Shown in pieces: positions 43,606 through 51,788 of a stretch of 64,000 nt of DNA. Under the pieces are notes generated by a model. The model was not told where the DNA came from and ran no database searches. It saw only the letters and a list, made by a program, of their open reading frames with translations. Source of the DNA: JBBQXY01 sp038209195 (lineage in GTDB: Bacteria; Chloroflexota; Ktedonobacteria; Ktedonobacterales; Ktedonobacteraceae); the NCBI GenBank assembly GCA_038209195.1, contig JBBQXY010000007.1, positions 9,617-73,616 on the forward strand. Direction: 5' to 3'. The stretch's first letter is position 1, and each line of letters opens with the position of its first letter. Both the position numbers and the translations under genes were made by a program.

Positions 43606-44178
43606 CTACGCTTTCATTCCCATCATTTGTAGCAACGTTTGCTGCTTCTGTACCATGCTCTGGTAACCTGCCTCGCTCTGGTCATCATAACCCACGAGGT
43701 GCAATACCCCATGGGCGACGAGATAGAGCAGTTCATAGGCGGTACTATGACCGATATCGGCAGCCTGTTTGGCGACGGTAGGCCAGGAAATGACGATATC
43801 GCCTAGATTGGTAATCAACTCCGCTGGGGTGACAAACACTGGCGCAGTGCCCGTACTGCTTGCCTGCCCTGTTTCATCTTCGATGGGCTGCCATAGCTGC
43901 TCTAATGGAGCATTGACGAGGGGCTTCTCCAGTAGCGGAAACGAGAGTACGTCCGTGGGTTTGTTCTGCTGGCGATACTGTTTATTCATTTCGCGGATAG
44001 CATCGTCATCGGTAATGAGCAGTGTCAGCATAACGGGTTGCGTTACCCCTACCAGTTGTAAGGTATTATTGATCAACAGGTCGAGTTTGAGCTTGCTCAC
44101 TATCTGTTCAATGGCCTTGTTTTCATCGTCATTACCAGCACTAATATAAAGCTCAATTTGTGCATTTTGTTCTTCCAT
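43606..44178 (-). CDS. ybeY: Endoribonuclease YbeY (16S rRNA maturation)
   Basis: The 190-residue protein carries the YbeY metal-site motif H-G-V-L-H-L-V-G-Y-D-D. The first two histidines of the usual H-x3-H-x5-H pattern are present, but the third is an Asp. N-E-x-x-R-x-L-N-x-x-Y-R-type residues appear as M-N-K-Q-Y-R with P-T-D-V-L-S-F-P, also expected. An insert (about 75-115, rich in P, T and G) separates strand and helix. GAGG precedes the ATG. It is in operon with dgkA and upstream membrane genes. The Asp substitution could still bind metal. Confidence 0.88.
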   Translation of the reverse strand: MEEQNAQIELYISAGNDDENKAIEQIVSKLKLDLLINNTLQLVGVTQPVMLTLLITDDDAIREMNKQYRQQNKPTDVLSFPLLEKPLVNAPLEQLWQPIEDETGQASSTGTAPVFVTPAELITNLGDIVISWPTVAKQAADIGHSTAYELLYLVAHGVLHLVGYDDQSEAGYQSMVQKQQTLLQMMGMKA

Positions 44179-44188
44179 AAAACCTCAA

Positions 44189-45343
44189 TCAACTTTTTTT
44201 AATAGCTTTTGGTAGCTTTGTTGCCTGTCTGCCGAAGGCGAACATGAACACAATAAAACCAAAGACGAGAATGCTGAAAAGGCTAATGGTGCGGTCTAAC
44301 AGAATTGCTGCGGTCGCTAGGCTCAGTGCATTCGGCGTACCCTGCGTAAAGAGGGCAATCATCGCCAACATTCCCCCTTCGACCAGACCAACACCTCCCC
44401 CTGTAAATGGCACGACAGTCAATAATGCCTCACCGAGGGCGATGAATATTGCCGCCGTAATGATGTGCAAGCTATCGCCACCGATCAGGTGCAGTGCGAT
44501 AGCCACGAAAAAGAAACGGAACGCTTCACACGCCCACACCGCTACCGTCAGACCTGCCAGCGTGGGCAGCCGCCTGAACGAGCCAAGTGTTCCCTCCCGG
44601 AAATGCGTGTAATGGTCGCGGAAGCGCAACGGTATGCGCCTGGCAATCTGCGTCGGGAATTTTCGGATAACCAACAGCACAGCAATACCAGCCACGACAG
44701 CAACCAGCGTTATTTCCAACCCAATGCGTAACTGCCAGGGTAGGTTGGAATGCAGACTGATAATCAGTGCCGAGATGAACAGCAGCAGTAAAACGGTGAG
44801 GTCGAGGAGACGCTCGGCGATAACCGTCCCAAAACTGCGCGATGCTGAAACACCGATCTCCTGGCGCAAGAGATAGGCTCGATAGAGATCCCCCAATTTG
44901 GCGGGCACAATGGCGTTCGCGAAAAAGGAAATGAAGACGATTTCCACCAACTTCCAGAAGCGCGGTAGCTCGACGCCCTGTGCTTTTGTAAAACCTACAT
45001 TTTGCAGCAATAAGCGCCAACGTAGAGCACGCAAGGGAAAGGAGAGATAGTACATAACAAACGCGGCTAACAGGAAGGCGATATTGGCACTCTGTATCGC
45101 AGTCCAGGTTGTTTGTGGATCAATGTGTGATTTTTGTACGAAATAGACAATGGCAACAATGACAACAAGGAGTGGTAGCAGCGTGCGCCAATCTAGTAAT
45201 CGCCTGCTTAAGGAGAGTTGTGTACGGGTAATTTCAGGTTCTTGTTCTTGAATGCCATCTCCGATGCTCTCATGTAGCAAGAAATCGCTCGTTTTTTTTC
45301 CCAAAGCCTCTGTTTGATTGTCATCTATTGGAGATATACTCAT
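44189..45343 (-). CDS. Lysylphosphatidylglycerol synthase-type flippase family (UPF0104/AglD2-like)
   Basis: The 384-residue protein has about eight transmembrane helices (residues 45-370) with the LPG_synthase_TM pattern. This includes R-A-L-R-W-R-L-L-L, N-A-I-V-P-A-K-L-G-D-L-Y-R-A-Y-L-L-R, E-R-L-L-D-L and P-F-T-G-G-G-V-G-L-V-E-G-G. The P-x-K-x-G-D-x-x-R-x-x-L-L segment and the P-x-x-G-G-x-G-x-x-E segment define the family. Members move lipid-linked sugars or phospholipids. The soluble aminoacyl-transfer domain of MprF is absent, so this is the flippase-like part only. It sits between an O-antigen ligase-like protein and ybeY, in agreement with a role in envelope polysaccharide export. Confidence 0.85.
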   Translation of the reverse strand: MSISPIDDNQTEALGKKTSDFLLHESIGDGIQEQEPEITRTQLSLSRRLLDWRTLLPLLVVIVAIVYFVQKSHIDPQTTWTAIQSANIAFLLAAFVMYYLSFPLRALRWRLLLQNVGFTKAQGVELPRFWKLVEIVFISFFANAIVPAKLGDLYRAYLLRQEIGVSASRSFGTVIAERLLDLTVLLLLFISALIISLHSNLPWQLRIGLEITLVAVVAGIAVLLVIRKFPTQIARRIPLRFRDHYTHFREGTLGSFRRLPTLAGLTVAVWACEAFRFFFVAIALHLIGGDSLHIITAAIFIALGEALLTVVPFTGGGVGLVEGGMLAMIALFTQGTPNALSLATAAILLDRTISLFSILVFGFIVFMFAFGRQATKLPKAIKKS

Positions 45344-45358
45344 GTATTACATTTCTGC

Positions 45359-47053
45359 CTAAACATGCTTCTTCTCATCGTTGACACCATCGGCACCTTC
45401 GGCTGTTACTGCTGGTAGGCAAACGAGCGCGATGATGAGTAGCGCAATGAGATTGGTGACACTGTGTACATACAGATCATCCACGAGATTATGTACACAA
45501 ACCGAGAGCAGAGCCGCTATTATACCAATGGCTAACGCTCGATCGTTGATGATCGCTAGTAAAGCACCGTAGATGCCCTTTGGTCGATAATATTTTGTCA
45601 TGGTCACTGGTTGTAAAAGCAAGATGAACTTACTGCGCCAGCCCAGAGGGGCCGATACTTTGTCAGTAGGAGTGGTGCATAAAACTCTCGTTTGTACATA
45701 TTTGCGGGTAACAGCGCGCAGTGCCCTGCCGCCCGCGACGAAGGTTGCCGTGAGGAAGAGTAGAAAAGCGATCAAGCCGAGGATACCAGTTTCCGCGGCG
45801 ATATTGATGTAGTAGTTATGGGCATGTCCCAGGGAATTCACGAAAATAGTCAGGTAATAGTTCGGATAGGCATTGGGATAGTTGCCAATACCAACACCAA
45901 GCAGTGGATGGGTCATGAACATACGGATGCCGGCAATCCAGTGCGCCAAACGTTCCGCCGTCGAGTAATCCTGGGGACTAGGTGCAACAAAGGAGATCTG
46001 TTCTGTACCAAGTAGCTTGAAAACTGGCGTGAGGATATATGTTGGTATCCATCCAGCGAAGAATAGCTCCATAAAACCTACCAACGCCAATACTAGCAGG
46101 GCGATTGGCTTACGCAGGCGCGGCATACCGACAATTGCTATAAAAACGAGTGCAGCGACGAGGGCGATTTCCGCGCCTCGTGATTGTGTCAAATAGATGG
46201 TAATGGCCAGCAATGCTGCCGCTAATCCTGCAAGAATACGCGTCAACATGGTGCTACCAAGGAGCGCCAGTGCCAACATAATGCACAGGGAAATATTAAT
46301 GTATCCCGCGTAGGGATTGGGTTGCCCGAATGTGCCATAGACCCGTAAACTGGTGTCGCGAATAAATGACTGTGGCCCCAGGTTAAAGAAAGCCTGGAAA
46401 AAGCCATACAATCCTTGCGAGACGCCAGCGAGGCAGATCATGACAACGAGCATCCAGAGCTGTCGCCGTGTGCGAATATACTGGGTTCCCACGAGAATCA
46501 GTACTAGAAATTCTAGCCACTTGCTGATCTCTTTCAGGCTAGAGCTGATACTGATAGCGGCAGACATAGAGAGCAGCATGGTGCCGAGCAAGGCCAAGAT
46601 GGCCAAAAGCAGATAGATGGGCGCATGAAGAGTGGTACGGTCTCGCGGCCCTCTGTCATAGCTGGCGGCCCCTGAGCGATCATAGCTCAGCATAGGATGC
46701 ATTGCATAGCTCATCAACCAGCCAATACTGAGCATGAGGACGAGGATATCAGCACTATTCAAGTTTAGGCCCGCGACAGTCAGTGTATCCAGCGAACCCC
46801 AGGGAACAGCAATTGGCATGAGATAAAGGGCAACACGAGGGCGCAGAATAATCCAGATCAATAGCATCAGGTAGAAAGGCAAGCGTATATTCCACGGCAT
46901 GGGCAGGGCAATGAAGAGGAAAAGAGCACACAATCCTCCCAGCAAACCAACGAGATTTGCTGTCGTGGCGTTTTCACGTAAAAAAATAAGCAGTGGTTGA
47001 AACCACGAGTCCGCACGGCTTCTCGCCAATCCACTTATGCCAGGATTTTTCAT
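45359..47053 (-). CDS. O-antigen ligase/polymerase-like (Wzy_C) membrane protein
   Basis: The 564-residue protein has roughly twelve transmembrane helices and a large extracellular loop with the Wzy_C signature (H-P-L-L-G-V-G-I-G-N-Y, then H-A-H-N-Y-Y-I-N-I-A-A-E-T-G-I-L-G). The conserved His-Asn-Tyr and Glu are those used by ligases/polymerases. It may join polysaccharide chains or attach glycans to lipid or protein at the surface. It is first in the four-gene operon, and its start follows AAAGGA. Between it and the nucleotide-sugar gene upstream lies a repeat copy. Confidence 0.85.
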   Translation of the reverse strand: MKNPGISGLARSRADSWFQPLLIFLRENATTANLVGLLGGLCALFLFIALPMPWNIRLPFYLMLLIWIILRPRVALYLMPIAVPWGSLDTLTVAGLNLNSADILVLMLSIGWLMSYAMHPMLSYDRSGAASYDRGPRDRTTLHAPIYLLLAILALLGTMLLSMSAAISISSSLKEISKWLEFLVLILVGTQYIRTRRQLWMLVVMICLAGVSQGLYGFFQAFFNLGPQSFIRDTSLRVYGTFGQPNPYAGYINISLCIMLALALLGSTMLTRILAGLAAALLAITIYLTQSRGAEIALVAALVFIAIVGMPRLRKPIALLVLALVGFMELFFAGWIPTYILTPVFKLLGTEQISFVAPSPQDYSTAERLAHWIAGIRMFMTHPLLGVGIGNYPNAYPNYYLTIFVNSLGHAHNYYINIAAETGILGLIAFLLFLTATFVAGGRALRAVTRKYVQTRVLCTTPTDKVSAPLGWRSKFILLLQPVTMTKYYRPKGIYGALLAIINDRALAIGIIAALLSVCVHNLVDDLYVHSVTNLIALLIIALVCLPAVTAEGADGVNDEKKHV

Positions 47054-47123
47054 ATCCTTTAGTCTATTTCTAACAGTCTATAAGCTGTATTCATTCAGTG
47101 CTTTATTTCTCTTCAAATGAGTT

Positions 47124-47209
47124 GCCGCCTACGGCGGCAGGGGAGAGAGGAAAAACTAGGGCGCAGCCCTAGAACCCAGTCAAGGGGTTGCACCCCTTGC
47201 ATCCCTGCT
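47124..47209 (-). repeat. Multi-hairpin dispersed repeat, copy 2
   Basis: In the direction opposite to the first copy this 86-bp stretch reads GCCGCC-TAC-GGCGGC, a purine tract GGGGAGAGAGG, CTAGGGC-GCA/GCCCTAG, AACCCAGTC, and AAGGGGT-TGC-ACCCCTT. Three hairpins and the linker AACCCAGTC are shared with 28087-28162 and 63238-63400. No inverted ends like those of the first copy are visible. Confidence 0.75.
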
Positions 47210-47239
47210 TTACAAAGATCAACGGTGTGCCAGTTGCCA

Positions 47240-48190
47240 TCACAAGATAGTAGTAGGTTGCGTCACATAGTTGCTGAACCACTCGATGGTACGGCGTAGA
47301 CCAGCCTCAATACCGATCTTTGGCTGCCAACCCAGGACTTGTTGGGCTTTTGTGATATCCGGTCGACGTCGCTCCGGGTCATCAACGCGGTTTGGCTCAA
47401 AGATAATGGAGGAAGATGCTTCACACAAGCGAATAATGGTATGGGCATATTCGAGGACGGTTTGTTCTTCGGTGTTGCCGAGGTTGAATACTTCGCCCGC
47501 CGTGTGTTGCGTAAACATAGCCCGCATCAATCCCTCTACCAGGTCGCTCACATAGCAGATGCTGCGAGTAATGCTACCATCGCCGTAGATAGTCAGAGGC
47601 TCATTGCGCAGGGCCTGCGCAATAAAGTTGGGAATCATGCGCCCATCGTGGATCTGGCTATTAGGGCCATAGGTATTGAAAATACGCACAATACGTGTAT
47701 TCATTTGGTACTGCCGGTAATATTCCATGGTTAAAGTTTCGCCCAATCGTTTGCTCTCATCGTAGCAGGCGCGTGGCCCGATGGGATTGACATTGCCCCA
47801 GTAATCTTCACGTTGCGGATGCACAAGTGGATCACCATAAGCCTCGGATGTCGAGGCGACCAGAAACATAGCATTCTGCCTTTTGGCCTGTTCTAGCAAC
47901 AAGTACGTACCATGGCTATTCACGAGAATAGTTTCGATGGGATGATCCATATAGCCTACAGGACTAGCCGGGCTGGCAAGATGAAAGAGAGCGTCCGCCA
48001 CAAAATCAAATGGTTTTGTCACGTCTTGCTGCATAAAGACAAAGTGTGGATTATTGCGTAATGGCTCAATATTGCGCTCAGAACCAGTAATAAAATTATC
48101 AACACATAACACGCTATGCCCTTCATCTAGCAGACGTGCGCAGAGATGAGAGCCAATAAAACCTGCTCCGCCAGTAACTACAACTTTCAA
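47240..48190 (-). CDS. NAD-dependent epimerase/dehydratase, UDP-glucuronate decarboxylase-like
   Basis: The 316-residue SDR enzyme begins with a TTG after GGAGG. The Rossmann loop is G-G-A-G-F-I-G (7-13), with a catalytic S-T-S-E-A-Y-G and Y143-x3-K147 in C-Y-D-E-S-K-R. Further hallmarks are F-H-L-A-S-P-A-S-P, which is typical of UDP-glucuronic acid decarboxylase (UXS), and N-T-Y-G-P and G-D-G-S-I-T-R-S. It should make UDP-xylose or a related nucleotide sugar for surface polysaccharide. It is next to, and on the same strand as, the O-antigen ligase-like operon, but a 186-bp gap with a repeat lies between. Confidence 0.88.
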   Translation of the reverse strand: MKVVVTGGAGFIGSHLCARLLDEGHSVLCVDNFITGSERNIEPLRNNPHFVFMQQDVTKPFDFVADALFHLASPASPVGYMDHPIETILVNSHGTYLLLEQAKRQNAMFLVASTSEAYGDPLVHPQREDYWGNVNPIGPRACYDESKRLGETLTMEYYRQYQMNTRIVRIFNTYGPNSQIHDGRMIPNFIAQALRNEPLTIYGDGSITRSICYVSDLVEGLMRAMFTQHTAGEVFNLGNTEEQTVLEYAHTIIRLCEASSSIIFEPNRVDDPERRRPDITKAQQVLGWQPKIGIEAGLRRTIEWFSNYVTQPTTIL

Positions 48191-48395
48191 CTAAGTAGAC
48201 CTCCAAGTCCTGTACACGTACATTCTATCGTATGCTGGATATTCTAAAATTGAAACTTTTTGTTATTATACCTTATAAGTCGAGACGGTTTGGCGTCTCA
48301 ATGGTAACGACTTAAATCGTGATATGCTATTATGGATAGCTACCAACATCTTATTGTATTGTATTACCAACGAAGCAAAGCAAAGGAGTGTGAAG

Positions 48396-49388
48396 ATGGC
48401 TCTTATCCTCTCCCGTGACGATGTCCAGCGTTGTTTGACGATGCCAGAGGCCATCGAAGCTATGGGTGTTGCCTTCCGTGCTTTGAGTAGCGGTCTGGTC
48501 CATGTACCGCAACGTTCGGCTAGCAATCTGCCAGATAATGGCGTAGTCCTGCTCATGTCTTCGCTTTTACAAACGACGGAACCTCCGGCAATTGGCATTA
48601 AAGTTATCACGGTGATGCCAGGCAATTCGTTGCGGAATTTGCCACGCAGTTATGCTTCCCTCCTCCTATTGGATGCGCAGAGCGGCAAGACGCTGGCGAT
48701 TATGGAAGGTGGCTGGTTGACGGCCCTGCGCACGGGGGCGGCATCCGGTTTCGCTACTGCTCTTTTAGCGCGTAAGGATGCTCATGTACTCGCGCTCTTT
48801 GGCGCCGGGGTGCAAGCTCCCATGCAGGTGCTTGCAATGCATACCGTGCGACCGTTGAGCGAGGTACGCGTAGTCAACCAGAATGATGACCACTATCAGC
48901 AGCTTGTTGCAACACTGCAAACAGCGTTAGGGACAACCTGTCCGCCAATCTATCGCGCTGCGACGAGCAGGGAGGCTCTGGCAGGTGCTACGCTCGTTGC
49001 TTGTGCGACTGCCTCCACCACTCCGCTCTTCTCATGGCGCGAAGTTGCTCCGGGGACGCATATGAATGCCATCGGTGCTTTTACCCCTGAAATGTGCGAG
49101 GTGGACGCGGAAACGCTGGCCCACGCCCACATCGTAGTTGACCAGCGCGAAGCCGCATTCATCGAGGCGGGAGATTTGCTACAGGCCCTCGCCTCTAAGC
49201 ACATTACAGGCCCCAATACCTGGACTGAGATTGGCGAGCTAGCACTAGGGAAGGTTCCCGGTCGCCAAGCAGAGGACGAGATTACTGTTTTCAAATCGGT
49301 AGGAGTAGCTGTTCAGGATGTTGCCGCTGCATGGCAGGTGTATGCTAATGCTCGCTCCAAGGGTATTGGTATCGAGATCGAAGTGTAA
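48396..49388 (+). CDS. Ornithine cyclodeaminase/mu-crystallin family enzyme
   Basis: The product (330 residues from the ATG at 48396, after AAAGGAG; the frame could open at 48324) matches the OCD family. It has an N-terminal M-P-E-A-I-E-A-M and V-P-Q-R, then P-A-I-G-I-K-V-I-T-V, G-G-W-L-T-A-L-R-T-G-A-A-S-G with the substrate-binding Arg and Lys region, and a Rossmann segment L-F-G-A-G-V-Q-A-P-M-Q. The D-Q-R-E-A and E-I-G-E-L end motifs are also present. Members convert ornithine to proline, or reduce ketimines or 2,3-diaminopropionate-type adducts with NAD(P). Without a biosynthetic neighbour the substrate is unknown. Confidence 0.85.
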   Translation: MALILSRDDVQRCLTMPEAIEAMGVAFRALSSGLVHVPQRSASNLPDNGVVLLMSSLLQTTEPPAIGIKVITVMPGNSLRNLPRSYASLLLLDAQSGKTLAIMEGGWLTALRTGAASGFATALLARKDAHVLALFGAGVQAPMQVLAMHTVRPLSEVRVVNQNDDHYQQLVATLQTALGTTCPPIYRAATSREALAGATLVACATASTTPLFSWREVAPGTHMNAIGAFTPEMCEVDAETLAHAHIVVDQREAAFIEAGDLLQALASKHITGPNTWTEIGELALGKVPGRQAEDEITVFKSVGVAVQDVAAAWQVYANARSKGIGIEIEV

Positions 49389-49392
49389 TGTC

Positions 49393-50019
49393 TTACCCCT
49401 GTTTGCGTTTCCAACGACGATACATGATTTCATCACCCCAACTCAGGAATCCGGCGGTGGTAAAACCATGCACAATGATTACGGCGAGCAAGGAGCGCGG
49501 TGCAGGCTGGGCGATATAAAGAATGCTGAAGACCAGTCCTGCTAGCCCAACCCCGCCCACGCTGCTCCAACTCCACTTACCCAGCCGATGATAGAGCGTG
49601 TAGGCGGCTGAACTCACGAGCCAGCCCCAACCAATCCAGCCAGTCCATTGTGTGACCACCGCTAGCATAAATCCGCGAAAAAAGAGTTCCTCGACTGGCC
49701 CATTGATGAAAAGATAGTAAAAACCCTGCACAAAATGATCGTTGAGCGTAGGCCAGCGGAACCAGGGACCCACAAAGAGAATACGATAGGTCGCGGCAAA
49801 CAGCGCCATACCTATCCCGATAGCCAGGCCGAGCACGAGTTGTAGCGGCACGTTTCCCCATGTTAGCCCTAAAAACGCCAGCGGCAGGTGAAAGACGAAG
49901 ATATAGAGGAATGGGACAAGCCCCATGGGTATGATGCGCATCAATACATCGGGCCAAAGCCAACGCCAGGTACTGGCAACGGTTGAGCGTACAATGGTAG
50001 AGGATTTCTCGGACGACAC
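49393..50019 (-). CDS. CPBP-family intramembrane protease (CAAX-protease-like)
   Basis: The frame runs on to 50334 inside the transposase gene, but the true start is the GTG at 50019 preceded by AGGAGAGGA. It gives 208 residues with about six membrane helices. The Abi/CPBP motif E-E-L-F-F-R (in N-G-P-V-E-E-L-F-F-R-G-F) provides the paired Glu and Arg. The later H of Y-H-R-L and V-H-G-F supply metal-site histidines. The family cleaves proteins within membranes or processes peptides. An IS200/IS605 element ends 17 bp before the start codon, next to its ribosome site, so transcription from upstream must now pass through the element. Confidence 0.8.
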   Translation of the reverse strand: MSSEKSSTIVRSTVASTWRWLWPDVLMRIIPMGLVPFLYIFVFHLPLAFLGLTWGNVPLQLVLGLAIGIGMALFAATYRILFVGPWFRWPTLNDHFVQGFYYLFINGPVEELFFRGFMLAVVTQWTGWIGWGWLVSSAAYTLYHRLGKWSWSSVGGVGLAGLVFSILYIAQPAPRSLLAVIIVHGFTTAGFLSWGDEIMYRRWKRKQG

Positions 50020-50036
50020 GTTAGTTCCTCTCCTAG

Positions 50037-50200
50037 TTGACACTTCCCCGCTTAAAAGACGGGGAATTCTTCTTTCATCCAGCCCGCTTGCCCGTCTTCT
50101 TTGCAGAGAGACGGGTAGAGGTGGTCTGTCCAGAAGCGTTACGTGGGGCTTGCGCCTCACCCGTTGCTGCCTGCCCGACAGTACAGTATGCTTTTTCAAG
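50037..50200 (-). ncRNA. Putative omega-RNA (reRNA) of TnpB
   Basis: In IS200/IS605 elements the RNA that guides TnpB overlaps the 3' end of tnpB and ends at the right end, with the guide taken from flanking DNA. Here it would cover the end of tnpB and the 7-bp right-end hairpin. The guide would begin right after TCAA at 50036, reading CTAGGAGAGGAACTAACGTG on the minus strand. The RNA 5' limit is not known. Assignment is from position only. Confidence 0.45.
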
Positions 50201-51268
50201 GATGTTCTTCGCCGCATTGTGGTCGCGGTCAAGGACCAGCCCACAGCCAGTGCAGCTATGCGTTCTGACTGAGAGACTTTTCTTGATACGCCTTCCACAA
50301 GCACTACAATCCTGACTCGTGAACGCTGGCTCAACCGCTATCACGGGAATGTTGTGCATCTGTCCGTAGGCGTTGAGCCATAGTAGGAACCGTCCCCACG
50401 CGGCATCACTGATGGATTTCGCAAGGGAGTGGTTCCGCACGAGGTTGCGTATCTTCAGGTTCTCATAGGCAATCAAGTCGTGAGACGAGATCAACGCGTT
50501 TGCCGTTTTGCGGGCAAAATCTTCACGCTGCCTACTGACTTTGAGATACGCCTTTGCCAGTCGCTTTCTGGCTTTGTTTCGGTTGGCTGACTGCTTTTGT
50601 GTGCGCGAGAGCCGCCTATGTAGTGTCTTCAGTCGCTTTTCCGCTTTGCGCAAGTGGCGCGGGTTCGCAACCGTATTGCCCTCGCTATCAGTCAAGAACT
50701 CTTTCAAGCCCAGATCGATACCAGCATGTTTGCCCGTTAGGATATGCTCGATCTTGCGCTCTGCTTGAACGGCAAATTGGCAATAGAATCCATCAGCCCG
50801 CTTGAGAATGCGAACACGTTTGATCTGCTTTGTCGGGAACGTTTCAATGTCACGCGTGCCAATGAAGCGCAAGCGGCCTATGCCACAGCCATCCGTGAAG
50901 GTGATGTGCTTGCCATCGGGTTCAAGTTTCCAGCTCGTTTGCTTGTATTCCACCGAACGGTTATCACGCTGGAAACGGGGATAGCCCTTCTTCCCTGGCT
51001 GGTGCGTCTTGCAGTGGTCATAGAAACGGGAGATGGCAAACCACGCTCGATCTGCTGCGGCTTGACGGGCTTGGGAGTTGAGACGTGCGGCAAAGGGGAA
51101 GTCTTTGGCCAGCACCGCACAGTAGCATTGCAGATCATTGCGGCTGATACCACGAGTATCCATCCACAGGCGCAAGCACTTGTTACGGATGAATTGTGTT
51201 ACCCGTATCGCTTCCTCAATGGCCGTGTATTGTGCTGTGTTGCCGTGCAACTTGTACTCGTAGATCAG
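50075..51268 (-). CDS. tnpB: TnpB RNA-guided nuclease of IS200/IS605
   Basis: The protein has about 391 residues from the TTG at 51250; a CTG at 51268 would add I-Y-E-Y-K-L, the usual start of TnpB. The RuvC catalytic residues are all present (numbered from TTG): Asp179 in G-I-D-L-G-L, Glu263 in Y-E-N-L-K-I and Asp343 in D-R-D-H-N-A-A-K-N-I. The zinc finger has C315-x2-C318 and C333-x2-C336. The N-terminal helix and wedge region (R-N-K-C-L-R-L-W) are typical. TnpB should cut DNA next to the TTAC-like motif with its guide RNA and help the element persist. tnpA ends immediately upstream. A C-terminal tail overlaps the right end. Confidence 0.9.
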   Translation of the reverse strand: MIYEYKLHGNTAQYTAIEEAIRVTQFIRNKCLRLWMDTRGISRNDLQCYCAVLAKDFPFAARLNSQARQAAADRAWFAISRFYDHCKTHQPGKKGYPRFQRDNRSVEYKQTSWKLEPDGKHITFTDGCGIGRLRFIGTRDIETFPTKQIKRVRILKRADGFYCQFAVQAERKIEHILTGKHAGIDLGLKEFLTDSEGNTVANPRHLRKAEKRLKTLHRRLSRTQKQSANRNKARKRLAKAYLKVSRQREDFARKTANALISSHDLIAYENLKIRNLVRNHSLAKSISDAAWGRFLLWLNAYGQMHNIPVIAVEPAFTSQDCSACGRRIKKSLSVRTHSCTGCGLVLDRDHNAAKNILEKAYCTVGQAATGEAQAPRNASGQTTSTRLSAKKTGKRAG

Positions 51269-51270
51269 TA

Positions 51271-51657
51271 TTAGCTCTTACTCTGCCTCTCAATATACGT
51301 TTGTATGGTGTCCTGACTGACAAATCCGGCGGTACTATAAAAGGTTGAGCGCGTCCACAGAGAGGGCATTCGGCGCAATGCGGGAAACGCTTCCCTCAGA
51401 TCGTGCGATAAACGCCCCTTGATACGTCGTGCAATATCGGTTGGAAGGGTATACGGGTTGGTTTGAATGAAGAGATGGACATAATCGGGCTGGATTGCCA
51501 GTTCGACCATGTGCCAGCCGTTCTCTTGTGCGACCTCTTGTAAGCAGTCATGCACTGGCCCTACCAGTACCTTTTTGCGCCTCTTCGGACAGAAGATGAT
51601 ATGGTAGAGGATAAGATGAACCGTATGATGTTCGTGAATATATTTCTCATCCATGTA
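51271..51657 (-). CDS. tnpA: IS200-like Y1 transposase TnpA with altered HUH motif
   Basis: The Met at 51657 (M-D-E-K-Y) gives about 128 residues, the expected Y1 transposase size. Shared features are L-x-Y-H-I-I-F-C-P-K-R-R-K, V-A-Q-E-N-G-W-H, and near the C-terminus D-T-I-Q-T-Y-I, which supplies the catalytic Tyr. The metal-binding His-hydrophobic-His motif, normally P-D-H-V-H-L, reads P-D-Y-V-H-L here: the first His is a Tyr (CAT to TAT change). This may abolish single-strand transposition. Only one copy is in the window. Downstream is tnpB. Confidence 0.88.
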   Translation of the reverse strand, partial: YMDEKYIHEHHTVHLILYHIIFCPKRRKKVLVGPVHDCLQEVAQENGWHMVELAIQPDYVHLFIQTNPYTLPTDIARRIKGRLSHDLREAFPALRRMPSLWTRSTFYSTAGFVSQDTIQTYIERQSKS

Positions 51658-51788
51658 GATAAATATAGCGGATACAACGTATACTGTCAACAGGTTCTCC
51701 GCCTATCATGCCCCAGAAAGTAGGGCTATTCATCCCCCGCATGAATGACGGGGGCTTTCTGGCCCGTCCAATGTAATATATGCTAGCG

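Larger units (their letters stand above)
50037..51772 (-). mobile_element. Complete IS200/IS605-family insertion sequence
   Basis: The element runs leftward with tnpA then tnpB. The left end (high coordinate) carries a subterminal hairpin CCCCCG-N9-CGGGGG (51734-51754), and the flanking tetranucleotide on the minus strand is TTAC (51773-51776). The right end has TTCCCCG-N9-CGGGGAA (50044-50066) and stops at TCAA (50037-50040 on the minus strand), as in known TTAC/TCAA-type elements. No terminal inverted repeat or target duplication is expected. Length is about 1.74 kb. It separates the CPBP gene from the DUF6483-like gene upstream. Boundaries rest on motif matching. Confidence 0.75.

Noticed and set aside
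50020..50334. N-terminal extension of the CPBP protein into the IS200/IS605 element.
   Set aside because: It overlaps the tnpB 3' end on the same strand, is Arg-rich and without fold, and a good ribosome site precedes the GTG at 50019.
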